Assembly (NCBI GenBank): GCA_024742935.1
Contig: JANSXN010000001.1
Span: forward strand, 37,613-101,612
Direction: 5' to 3'
Source: Flavobacteriaceae bacterium
Lineage (GTDB): Bacteria; Bacteroidota; Bacteroidia; Flavobacteriales; Flavobacteriaceae
DNA: 64,000 nt
In this document: piece by piece, positions 20,929-28,778 of the stretch
Numbering within the stretch: the first letter of the stretch is position 1
Layout of the letters: each line of letters opens with the position of its first letter
Position numbers and translations under genes: made by a program
The notes under the pieces: model-generated
Told to the model about the DNA's origin: nothing
Database searches by the model: none
The model's input: the letters and a program-made list of their open reading frames with translations, nothing else

Positions 20929-21426
20929 ATGGTAAAAACGTTTCAACTCATAGCACTTTTAATAGGTTTCGGAGCGTCGGCTCAGGATTCACTGGATACT
21001 GTTTTATCCAAATTCAATGATGAAAGCATCCCCTATATTTCTGCTGAAGAATTAAAAATGCAACAAAACAATTCCGATTTTCTTTTGATGGATACCCGCG
21101 AAAGAAAAGAATTTGAAGTTAGTAAAATTGAAGGAGCTGTCTATATTGGTTACAATCAATTTTCCATAAATCAATTCGTCAATTTTGCAACAGATAAAAC
21201 CCGGCCTATTGTAGTTTACTGCTCTCTGGGAATCCGCTCTGAAGACATTGGTGAAAAACTAAAAAAAGCCGGTTATACTAACGTAAAAAATCTCTATGGA
21301 GGCATTTTTGAATGGAAAAACAAAGGTTTTCCGGTCGTTGATTCTGATGGAAATAAAACCGAAAAAGTCCACGCTTATTCAAAACAATGGGGAAAATGGC
21401 TTTTAAAGGGCGAAAAAGTGTTTTAA
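20929..21426 (+). CDS. Secreted rhodanese-like domain protein
   Basis: Signal peptide; LLMDTRERKEFEVSKIEGAVYIGY; active-site loop CSLGIRS. Confidence 0.9.
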   Translation: MVKTFQLIALLIGFGASAQDSLDTVLSKFNDESIPYISAEELKMQQNNSDFLLMDTRERKEFEVSKIEGAVYIGYNQFSINQFVNFATDKTRPIVVYCSLGIRSEDIGEKLKKAGYTNVKNLYGGIFEWKNKGFPVVDSDGNKTEKVHAYSKQWGKWLLKGEKVF

Positions 21427-22109
21427 CGAAAAAAGAAAGAAACTTGAAAACCGATAAAAAAACCAAATCTGCAAATAAAGACGAGGTACCCGCCTTCGCG
21501 GGTACTGGTTTACTCATAATTTTCACAAGAAACCCGGAACTTGGAAAATGCAAAACCCGACTGGCAAAAACCATTGGGGATGAAGCAGCTTTGGAAATCT
21601 ATAAATTTCTTTTACAACATACTGTGTCCATCACTGAAAATTTGCCTGTTGACGTTGAGGTACATTATTCAGAAAAAGTACATCACAACGATCTCTGGGA
21701 TGAGGATATCTTCATAAAGAAGCAACAAATAGAAGGGGATTTAGGCGAAAAAATGCAACACGCCTTTCTTTCTGCGTTTAAAAACGGATATAGAAACGTC
21801 ATTATTATAGGAAGTGACCTCTATGATATCACTCAGGAAGATTTGGAAGAAGCCTTTAAAGCACTGGAAAGGTTTGAATATGTGCTGGGGCCATCAGAAG
21901 ACGGAGGTTATTACCTTTTAGGGATGAACCTCTTTAAGCCGGAACTCTTCAAAAACAAAGCATGGGGTACAGATACAGTTTTACGCGACACACTTATAGA
22001 CCTCAAAGATGAACACTTAGAATTACTCGAAGAGCGCAACGACATTGACGTCTATGACGACATCAAAGACGAACCCATTTTTCAACAATTTTTAAATAAA
22101 ACTAACTAA
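21387..22109 (+). CDS. TIGR04282/DUF2064-type arsenosugar-associated glycosyltransferase (N-terminus uncertain)
   Basis: LLIIFTRNPELGKCKTRLAKTIGDEAALEIY, IIGSDLYDITQEDL, LGPSEDGGYYLLGM; ORF overlaps the rhodanese gene by 40 nt. Confidence 0.88.
   Translation: MGKMAFKGRKSVLTKKERNLKTDKKTKSANKDEVPAFAGTGLLIIFTRNPELGKCKTRLAKTIGDEAALEIYKFLLQHTVSITENLPVDVEVHYSEKVHHNDLWDEDIFIKKQQIEGDLGEKMQHAFLSAFKNGYRNVIIIGSDLYDITQEDLEEAFKALERFEYVLGPSEDGGYYLLGMNLFKPELFKNKAWGTDTVLRDTLIDLKDEHLELLEERNDIDVYDDIKDEPIFQQFLNKTN
21486..21505. repeat. REP-like palindrome inside a coding frame
   Basis: GTACCCGC-CTTC-GCGGGTAC, perfect 8-bp stem. Confidence 0.75.
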
Positions 22110-22121
22110 ATATGCCCCAAT

Positions 22122-22162
22122 CCCCCCTCCGGTTACTGAGCAGAGTCGAAGTATGGAGGGGG
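22122..22162. repeat. REP-like inverted repeat upstream of the purine nucleoside phosphorylase gene
   Basis: CCCCCTCC...GGAGGGGG enclosing TACTGAGCAGAGTCGAAGTA. Confidence 0.7.
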
Positions 22163-22176
22163 TTAGGGGGAGGACT

Positions 22177-22989
22177 ATGAAAGAACATTTAAACAAAACC
22201 GTACAATTTTTAAAAGACCGCGGATTCGGCACTCCTGAAGTTGGGATTATTCTTGGGACCGGTCTGGGACAACTCATCAACGCCATTACAATCGAAGTAG
22301 AAGTAAGCTACAACCACATCCCTTATTTCCCCACAGCTACTGTAGAGTTTCATCAGGGGAAATTTATTTTTGGCGAACTCTCCGGCAAGAAAGTCGTTGT
22401 GATGCAAGGTCGATTTCATGTATATGAAGGCTACAGCATGCAGGATGTCACTTATCCCGTGCGCATTATGGAACAACTGGGAATCAAAACCCTTTTGGTT
22501 TCCAATGCAGCCGGTGCTGTCAATCTCGATTTCAAAAAAGGTGAATTGATGCTCATTGATGACCATATCAATTTGCAGGGGAATTCGCCACTGGCTTTTA
22601 AAGGCGTTTCCCAGCTGGGCGAGCGCTTTGCAGATATGAGTGCTCCTTATGATCTAGAAATCAATAAAAAAATCAAAGAGATTGCAAAAAACCATAGTAT
22701 TAAACTTCACGAAGGGGTTTATGCCTCAGTTGTTGGTCCGCAATTAGAAACCCGCGCAGAATATCGTATGCTCAAAATTTTAGGTGCAGATGCCGTGGGG
22801 ATGAGTACCGTGCCCGAAGTCATTGTCGCAAATCACCTTAGCTTGCCCGTGGTGGCGGTCTCCGTTTTGACAGATGAATGTGACCCGGATAATCTGGCGC
22901 CGGTCAACATAAAGGAAATTTTTGCCATGGCCGCCAAAGCAGAACCACAATTGGTTGCACTTTTCGGCCATTTGATAAAAGAATTATAA
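22177..22989 (+). CDS. Purine-nucleoside phosphorylase (PNP class I, trimeric type)
   Basis: GIILGTGLG, HIPYFPTATVEFHQGK, MQGRFHVYEGY, SNAAGAVN, VVGPQLETRAEYRM; start moved from 22153 to the ATG at 22177, just after the REP element. Confidence 0.92.
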   Translation: MKEHLNKTVQFLKDRGFGTPEVGIILGTGLGQLINAITIEVEVSYNHIPYFPTATVEFHQGKFIFGELSGKKVVVMQGRFHVYEGYSMQDVTYPVRIMEQLGIKTLLVSNAAGAVNLDFKKGELMLIDDHINLQGNSPLAFKGVSQLGERFADMSAPYDLEINKKIKEIAKNHSIKLHEGVYASVVGPQLETRAEYRMLKILGADAVGMSTVPEVIVANHLSLPVVAVSVLTDECDPDNLAPVNIKEIFAMAAKAEPQLVALFGHLIKEL

Positions 22990-23004
22990 TGAATCAGGGA
23001 AAGC

Positions 23005-23043
23005 GTTCCCTCCCCGCCATAGACGGGAGGGCTAGGGAGGGGA
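23005..23043. repeat. REP-like GC-rich inverted repeat downstream of the PNP gene
   Basis: TTCCCTCCCCGCCATAGACGGGAGGGCTAGGGAGGGGAA. Confidence 0.6.
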
Positions 23044-23126
23044 ATCTGCTATCGGGGCTAAAACCTGAACTATTTTTTAATCGTATATAAAATAAAGAAT
23101 ATTAATAAAAGAATTTATCAAAGTAA

Positions 23127-23146
23127 AGCCGCAATATAGTACGGCT
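23127..23146. repeat. Short intergenic hairpin element, copy B (AGCCGCAATATAGTACGGCT)
   Basis: AGCCG/CGGCT stem; related 20-mer at 9404 in matching flank context. Confidence 0.45.
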
Positions 23147-23179
23147 CAAAAATTAATAATTAACAAAAAACAAAAAAGT

Positions 23180-24148
23180 ATGAGCTATTTAGATACCACT
23201 TACGATGTCTACAAAGAAGCAGCCCTAACACCTGACGTGGGCTTATGCTGCACCACTAACCCAATATGGGAATTACCCGGATTAAAAATCCCAAAAATCA
23301 TGCAGGAAATGAACTACGGTTGCGGAAGCACTGTTCATGCCCGTGACCTATCCAACAACCCAAAAATGCTCTATGTGGGCGTGGGCGGCGGTATGGAACT
23401 GCTTCAATTTGCCTATTTTAACCGGCAAAAAGGAGGTGTTGTGGGTGTTGATATGGTAGACGAAATGCTGGAAGCTTCGCGCAAAAACTTTATAGAGGCC
23501 GAAGCACAAAACCCCTGGTTTAAAAGTGACTTTGTCGAACTCAAAAAAGGCGATGCACTTAACCTTCCCGTAGAAGACAATTCCATTGATGTGGCTGCTC
23601 AAAACTGCCTGTTCAACATCTTTAAAGCCGAAGATTTAAAAATGGCTATTGAAGAAATGTATCGCGTTCTTAAACCTCATGGAAAACTGGTGATGAGCGA
23701 CCCTACTTGTGAGCAACCCATGAACGGCACCCTGCGCAATGACGATCGCCTTCGTGCGCTATGCCTCAGCGGAAGTTTACCCATTGCGGATTATGTAAAA
23801 GCACTCACTGATGCGGGATTTGGAACCATAGAAATTCGCGCCAGAAAACCCTATCGCATTCTCGACCCAAAACACTACCCAACTGATGAATTGATTTACA
23901 TCGAGTCTATTGAAGTTGCCGCCATCAAAGACCCGATGCCCGCAGACGGCCCCTGTGTTTTTACCGGCAAAGCGGCTATTTATTTTGGTGACGAACCATT
24001 TCTGGACGACAAGAAAGGACATATTTTATTAAAAAATCAGCCGTTGGCTATTTGTGATAAAACTGCCGGTGCATTGGCAGATCTGGGTCGTGATGATATT
24101 TTTATCAGTGAATCGACCTTCCACTATGATGGTGGCGGTTGTTGTTAA
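23180..24148 (+). CDS. arsM: Arsenosugar biosynthesis arsenite methyltransferase ArsM
   Basis: LYVGVGGGMELLQFAYFNRQKGGVVGVDMVDEML SAM-binding region; conserved Cys (GLCCTTNP, AAQNCLF); C-terminal DGGGCC. Confidence 0.92.
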   Translation: MSYLDTTYDVYKEAALTPDVGLCCTTNPIWELPGLKIPKIMQEMNYGCGSTVHARDLSNNPKMLYVGVGGGMELLQFAYFNRQKGGVVGVDMVDEMLEASRKNFIEAEAQNPWFKSDFVELKKGDALNLPVEDNSIDVAAQNCLFNIFKAEDLKMAIEEMYRVLKPHGKLVMSDPTCEQPMNGTLRNDDRLRALCLSGSLPIADYVKALTDAGFGTIEIRARKPYRILDPKHYPTDELIYIESIEVAAIKDPMPADGPCVFTGKAAIYFGDEPFLDDKKGHILLKNQPLAICDKTAGALADLGRDDIFISESTFHYDGGGCC

Positions 24149-24165
24149 TATATAAACCGTAAATT

Positions 24166-25287
24166 ATGATTTTGATACTGCTTTTTCTTGCAGCCTGTTT
24201 TTTAGCGTATACAAATGGAGCTAATGATAACTTCAAAGGGGTGGCAACGCTTTTTGGGAGTAATACCACCAATTATAAAAGGGCCATCACCTGGGCAACA
24301 CTAACCACATTTGTAGGGTCTGTAGCGGCTATTTTTTTGGCAAGTGCATTGATCAAGAACTTTTCCGGAAACGGATTGGTACCAGATGAATTAACCCAGA
24401 TGCCTGTTTTTGCGATTTCGGTGGCTTCGGGAGCGGCATTAACAGTTTTTCTGGCTACTAAAATCGGTATGCCCATTTCCACTACTCACGGGTTGGTGGG
24501 TGCTCTTTTTGGAACGGGACTGATGGCCGTGGGTATGGAATTCAATTTTTCTAAACTGGGGGCTTCCTTTTTAATTCCCTTACTGCTAAGCCCTCTTATG
24601 GCTGCTGTATTCAGTTTTATTGCCTACTTGATTTTTCGGTTTATAAGGGAGAAAACAGGTGTCTCAAAAAGCAGTTGTCTTTGTGTGAATGAAATGGAAG
24701 GAAGTTCTGTTCAGTTGCAAGCCAATTCGTTTGTCGTTTCTAAATCTTCACATATCGAAATAGTAAGTTGTAAAAAGGAACTCTATACCGAAAAATATGA
24801 TGGTGAAATTTTTGGAATAACCATCCAAAAAGTAATGGATGCCCTGCACTTTTTGAGTGCCGGAGTAGTAAGTTTTGCACGTGGTTTAAATGATACCCCA
24901 AAAATTGTGGGGCTTCTTTTGGTCATTAACGCGTTCAATATACAATGGGGCATGCTCGCCATTGGTCTTGCAATGGCAGTGGGTGGAATTCTCAATGCAA
25001 AAAAAGTGGGATTGACAAAGAGCAAAAAAATCACACCCATGAGTTCAGGGCAAGGATTGAGCGCAAACCTCATCACTGGTTTACTGGTCACAACCGCAAG
25101 CATTCACGGTTTGCCTGTTTCCACCACCCATGTGTCTGTAGGCTCTATTTTCGGAATTGGAACTGTGACTAAAAAAGCAGATATTAGAGTGGTTTCAAAG
25201 ATAGTTTTGTCCTGGGTATTGACCCTTCCAATCGCTGCCTTTTTTGGAGCTTTGGTCTATTTATCTTTACAGTTCATAAATACCTAA
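24166..25287 (+). CDS. Inorganic phosphate transporter, PiT family
   Basis: YTNGANDNFKGVATLFGS, PISTTHGLVGALFG, SFARGLNDTPKI, GLPVSTTHVSVGSIFG. Confidence 0.93.
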   Translation: MILILLFLAACFLAYTNGANDNFKGVATLFGSNTTNYKRAITWATLTTFVGSVAAIFLASALIKNFSGNGLVPDELTQMPVFAISVASGAALTVFLATKIGMPISTTHGLVGALFGTGLMAVGMEFNFSKLGASFLIPLLLSPLMAAVFSFIAYLIFRFIREKTGVSKSSCLCVNEMEGSSVQLQANSFVVSKSSHIEIVSCKKELYTEKYDGEIFGITIQKVMDALHFLSAGVVSFARGLNDTPKIVGLLLVINAFNIQWGMLAIGLAMAVGGILNAKKVGLTKSKKITPMSSGQGLSANLITGLLVTTASIHGLPVSTTHVSVGSIFGIGTVTKKADIRVVSKIVLSWVLTLPIAAFFGALVYLSLQFINT

Positions 25288-25290
25288 ACA

Positions 25291-26100
25291 ATGAAAAAAT
25301 CAATTTTTATACTATTACTTTCAATAAGTTTATTTGCATTTACAACCACCGGCTGCGCCCTATTGTCTGCGGCAGGTCTCACAAACAGAGGGCTTCCCAC
25401 GCCACAAGTTCCTGAAAAATTAACCTCCACAACGGCAAATTCTTCCGTAAATCTGGATCACAGTGACTGGACTGCTTTGCTAAAAAAACACGTGGATAAA
25501 GAGGGAAATGTAGATTACAAAGGTTTTAAAAAAGACCGTGCCGCATTGACTTCTTATCTCAATTACCTCTCCCAAAACAAACCCGATAAGGATTGGTCTG
25601 TTCAGGAATTACTGGCTTATTACATCAATGTTTACAATGCTTTTACGGTGGAGTTAATAGTGGAAAATTATCCTGTGAATAGTATAAAAGACATCAATGG
25701 ACCCTGGACCCGTGCCATTGTTCCCATTGGAAATATCAACATGTCATTGGGTGGCGTAGAAAACGGACTGTTAAAAAAAATGAACGATCCGCGTTTTCAT
25801 TTTGCCATTAACTGTGCTTCGGTTTCCTGTCCCAAATTGCTGGATGAAGCTTACACTGCAGCATCCATCAATGAGCAACTCGACAGAGCCGCTAGGGAGT
25901 TTATCAATTCCCTTGAAAATAAAATTTCCGAAAACAAAGCAGAACTCTCCAGAATTTTTGACTGGTATGAGAAGGATTTTAAAGTAAATAATATCGAAAG
26001 CGTCATTGAATATGTCAACCAATACAGCAACACAAAAATAAACCCCGGTGCAACCATCACCTATTTGGAATATGACTGGGGCTTGAATGAGAAAAAATAA
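25291..26100 (+). CDS. DUF547 domain lipoprotein
   Basis: Lipobox FAFTTTGCAL; FHFAINCASVSCPKLLDEAY. Confidence 0.88.
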   Translation: MKKSIFILLLSISLFAFTTTGCALLSAAGLTNRGLPTPQVPEKLTSTTANSSVNLDHSDWTALLKKHVDKEGNVDYKGFKKDRAALTSYLNYLSQNKPDKDWSVQELLAYYINVYNAFTVELIVENYPVNSIKDINGPWTRAIVPIGNINMSLGGVENGLLKKMNDPRFHFAINCASVSCPKLLDEAYTAASINEQLDRAAREFINSLENKISENKAELSRIFDWYEKDFKVNNIESVIEYVNQYSNTKINPGATITYLEYDWGLNEKK

Positions 26101-26118
26101 GCATATTTGTCCAGTTCT

Positions 26119-26808
26119 ATGAAGATTAGTATCATTATTCCCGTTTTAAATGAAGAAGAGGCTATTGCAGTTCTTTTACCCTATTTGAAACAAAATTCTA
26201 ATTCAGAAAACATTTCAGAAATTATTGTGGTGGATGGAGGCAGTGATGATACCACTGTTGCTATAGCAAAAGCTGAAAATGTACTTTTAATTTCTTCGGA
26301 AAAAGGCAGGGCAAAACAAATGAATGCCAGTGCAAAACAAGCAACCGGTGATATTCTCTATTTTCTTCACGCAGATTCATTTCCGCCGAAAGGCTTTGAC
26401 CAATTTATTCTTGACGAGGTAACAAAAGGAAATCCTGCCGGATGTTTCCAAATGAGGTTTGACCACAATCACTGGTGGTTGAGGCTGGCAAGCTGGCTCA
26501 CTAAATTTAGCTGGCGTGCGTGTCGAGGTGGCGATCAAAGCCAGTTTATTACCCGGTCACTCTTTGATGAAATAGGCGGTTATGATGAGTCCTATATTAT
26601 CTACGAAGACAATATCCTCATTAATGAACTTTATAAACGAAAGCAATTTGTGGTAATCCCACAGTGGCTGACTACTTCTGCAAGACGTTATGAGGATAAG
26701 GGTATTTGGAGATTGCAATACCACTTCTGGACCATTTATGTAAAAAAATGGTTTGGTGCTTCTGCAGATGACATTTACCGTTATTATTTAAGGAACATCA
26801 AAACTTAA
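26119..26808 (+). CDS. TIGR04283-type arsenosugar-associated family 2 glycosyltransferase
   Basis: ISIIIPVLNEEEAIAVLLPYL, VVDGGSDDTT, GRAKQMNASAKQATGDILYFLHADS, RGGDQSQFI. Confidence 0.9.
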   Translation: MKISIIIPVLNEEEAIAVLLPYLKQNSNSENISEIIVVDGGSDDTTVAIAKAENVLLISSEKGRAKQMNASAKQATGDILYFLHADSFPPKGFDQFILDEVTKGNPAGCFQMRFDHNHWWLRLASWLTKFSWRACRGGDQSQFITRSLFDEIGGYDESYIIYEDNILINELYKRKQFVVIPQWLTTSARRYEDKGIWRLQYHFWTIYVKKWFGASADDIYRYYLRNIKT

Positions 26809-27824
26809 TAAGATGTACTGTAATGTTTTTTTACAACTGTTTCGGTAGGTTTGTTTTGTACTGTAAACTGATTGTTTTCCAAGCCACCTGCTCGTTCGTG
26901 GTCATGAAACCATTTCCAGTGAAAACCACCGGCAAACCATGGTTCGTTCCAGAATTCTTCAAACAAAGCTTTGGTTAAATTTTCCTGTGCAAGGTGATTG
27001 ACTTCCCCTTCCACTCGTTCAGATTCCCAGGGTGTTTTACCGGCAAAATCTCTGCTTCGGTAGCCGTATTCTGTGAATAGTATAGGTAAATTGTATTGCT
27101 TGTGCAGGTCGAGGATTTCCAACTTATGCTTTTGCCAACCCAGACGTGCTTCTTCCACCGTGGGGGTTTTGCTTTCGGAAACAGGATAGTAAGCATCGAT
27201 ACCTATGTAATCGAGTTGGTCCCAAAAAGAAACGCGCCTTTTGGCATCCCAGTTCTCCGCATAGGTGAGTTTGCCTTTGTAAACGGTTTTTATTTCGGTG
27301 ATGAGCTGCTTCCAAAAATGAGGTCTTGAAAAAACAAACCCATTTAATTCTGTGCCGATACAGAATAATTCTGCGCCGGTTTCTTCGGCCAAATGGGCAT
27401 ATAACAAGATAAAATCTTTGTAATTTTTTTCCAGCTCTAACCATTCTTCCTCTTTTTGCATGGCGATGTTTCCGGTAAATTCGCCACGTCTTATCCATAT
27501 TTGGGGTTTGACCATTACTTTAATCCCTCTTTGCTTCATTAAATGAATTGTCTTTTTGGCACCTTCTTCCCGCTCGCCCCACCATTGCCTTTCGATATTG
27601 AAAACAATTGCGCTCGTGTCCTTTGATTGCATAAAGGCAAAAGGCATTACTGCAGCCCAGTTTGCGTTTACCTCCACTACCGGTTGAATATGGGTGCTGT
27701 CAATCACATCACGTGAAGCGACAAAACTTACGCCGTTGATTTTTGAAACTCGCTCTTTTTCCTGAGAAGAGCATGAAGTAAATGTGATAAAAAGCAGCAA
27801 GCAAGATATATACCGAATAATCAT
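26805..27824 (-). CDS. GH113-like glycoside hydrolase lipoprotein
   Basis: Lipobox LFITFTSC; TIM-barrel landmarks KPQIWIRRGEF, FCIGTELNGF, IGIDAYYPVSE, LFTEYGYRS, GGFHWKWF. Confidence 0.8.
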   Translation of the reverse strand: MIIRYISCLLLFITFTSCSSQEKERVSKINGVSFVASRDVIDSTHIQPVVEVNANWAAVMPFAFMQSKDTSAIVFNIERQWWGEREEGAKKTIHLMKQRGIKVMVKPQIWIRRGEFTGNIAMQKEEEWLELEKNYKDFILLYAHLAEETGAELFCIGTELNGFVFSRPHFWKQLITEIKTVYKGKLTYAENWDAKRRVSFWDQLDYIGIDAYYPVSESKTPTVEEARLGWQKHKLEILDLHKQYNLPILFTEYGYRSRDFAGKTPWESERVEGEVNHLAQENLTKALFEEFWNEPWFAGGFHWKWFHDHERAGGLENNQFTVQNKPTETVVKKHYSTSY

Positions 27825-27868
27825 TGGAACTATTTTTCTACAATAGTAAGAAAAAAAGAAATGGAAAT

Positions 27869-28582
27869 TTATTTTCCATTCAATCGCCAGTCATATTCAT
27901 AAAAACCTTCCTCACAATCTTCAGAAATTTTTTCTTTTCTGTATTTGTTTGTGAATTGAATAAGAGATTGCCCGTTTTTGGTAAAATCTTCATTGTACCA
28001 TTTCATGATTTGGGAAAAAAGAACTTTTTTTCCTTTAAGTTGTAGAAATTGAGCATCATTTAATGCTTTTACCGTTTGCTCTTGCAATTGCTTTTCCAAA
28101 GTTTCCGGGCGATACGCTTTATTGATTATTGGAGGACAGCTTACAGCGGCACAGACCAGTACAAAATGAAAACGCGGCTCGTCAAATACTGCCTGCAACA
28201 TTTCCTTTTGAATACCATCTAAGGTAATTGATTTACCACCGATGTCGTATGTTGTTTTGTCAAAAAAACCGGTCACATCCAGCGGCGATTTTAAGGGATA
28301 GTTATTCACCACACCTTTAATCGTTGCAATATTATAAGCATTGATCCAAAAGGCTTGATAAGTTTTGGCATTGCTCTTATCCACCTGAATATATTTCGCT
28401 TTAGCTAACAAACTGTTTAATAATTCAGGATTCTTTTTAATGGCGGCATAATCTACCAAGCCGTTGGTCACATATTTGCCAAACAGCGCGTCTGCCTCAT
28501 CAAAAAACTGCGTAGTTTTATCTTGCGAATAATTTGCTGCACTAAGAAAAAGGAATGTAAAAAGTAGTGTTATTGTTTTCAT
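27869..28582 (-). CDS. DUF547 domain secreted protein (second copy)
   Basis: Signal peptide; FHFVLVCAAVSCPPIINKAY. Confidence 0.88.
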   Translation of the reverse strand: MKTITLLFTFLFLSAANYSQDKTTQFFDEADALFGKYVTNGLVDYAAIKKNPELLNSLLAKAKYIQVDKSNAKTYQAFWINAYNIATIKGVVNNYPLKSPLDVTGFFDKTTYDIGGKSITLDGIQKEMLQAVFDEPRFHFVLVCAAVSCPPIINKAYRPETLEKQLQEQTVKALNDAQFLQLKGKKVLFSQIMKWYNEDFTKNGQSLIQFTNKYRKEKISEDCEEGFYEYDWRLNGK

Positions 28583-28634
28583 TTTTATTGTTTTATAGGT
28601 TTTAAGTCGAATGAAGTATTCAATTGCTTACAAT

Positions 28635-28680
28635 TTTATATACGCAAAACATCCGTAAACGGTTTAAAGACGTATATAAA
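28635..28680. promoter_or_regulatory. 46-bp nested dyad, candidate operator in divergent intergenic region
   Basis: TTTATATACG-N8-CCGT-AA-ACGG-N8-CGTATATAAA, exactly symmetric. Confidence 0.6.
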
Positions 28681-28778
28681 GATATGGAACTTTAAAATTC
28701 TTCAGAAAAGTATTAAGTTTATAGAAACTATTACGACCTAAAGTTTGTTGCAGTCGTTATAAGAACAAATTTACCCTT

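Noticed and set aside
21387-21426. Overlap of rhodanese and TIGR04282 genes as a designed frameshift fusion
   Set aside because: No slippery site or conserved fusion evidence; a repeat insertion displacing the start codon is a simpler explanation
22210-22971. Antisense ORFs inside the PNP gene (22210..22566, 22780..22971), and similar ones within arsS, arsM and the FAD oxidoreductase
   Set aside because: Fully contained in confident CDSs, no start context or domain evidence
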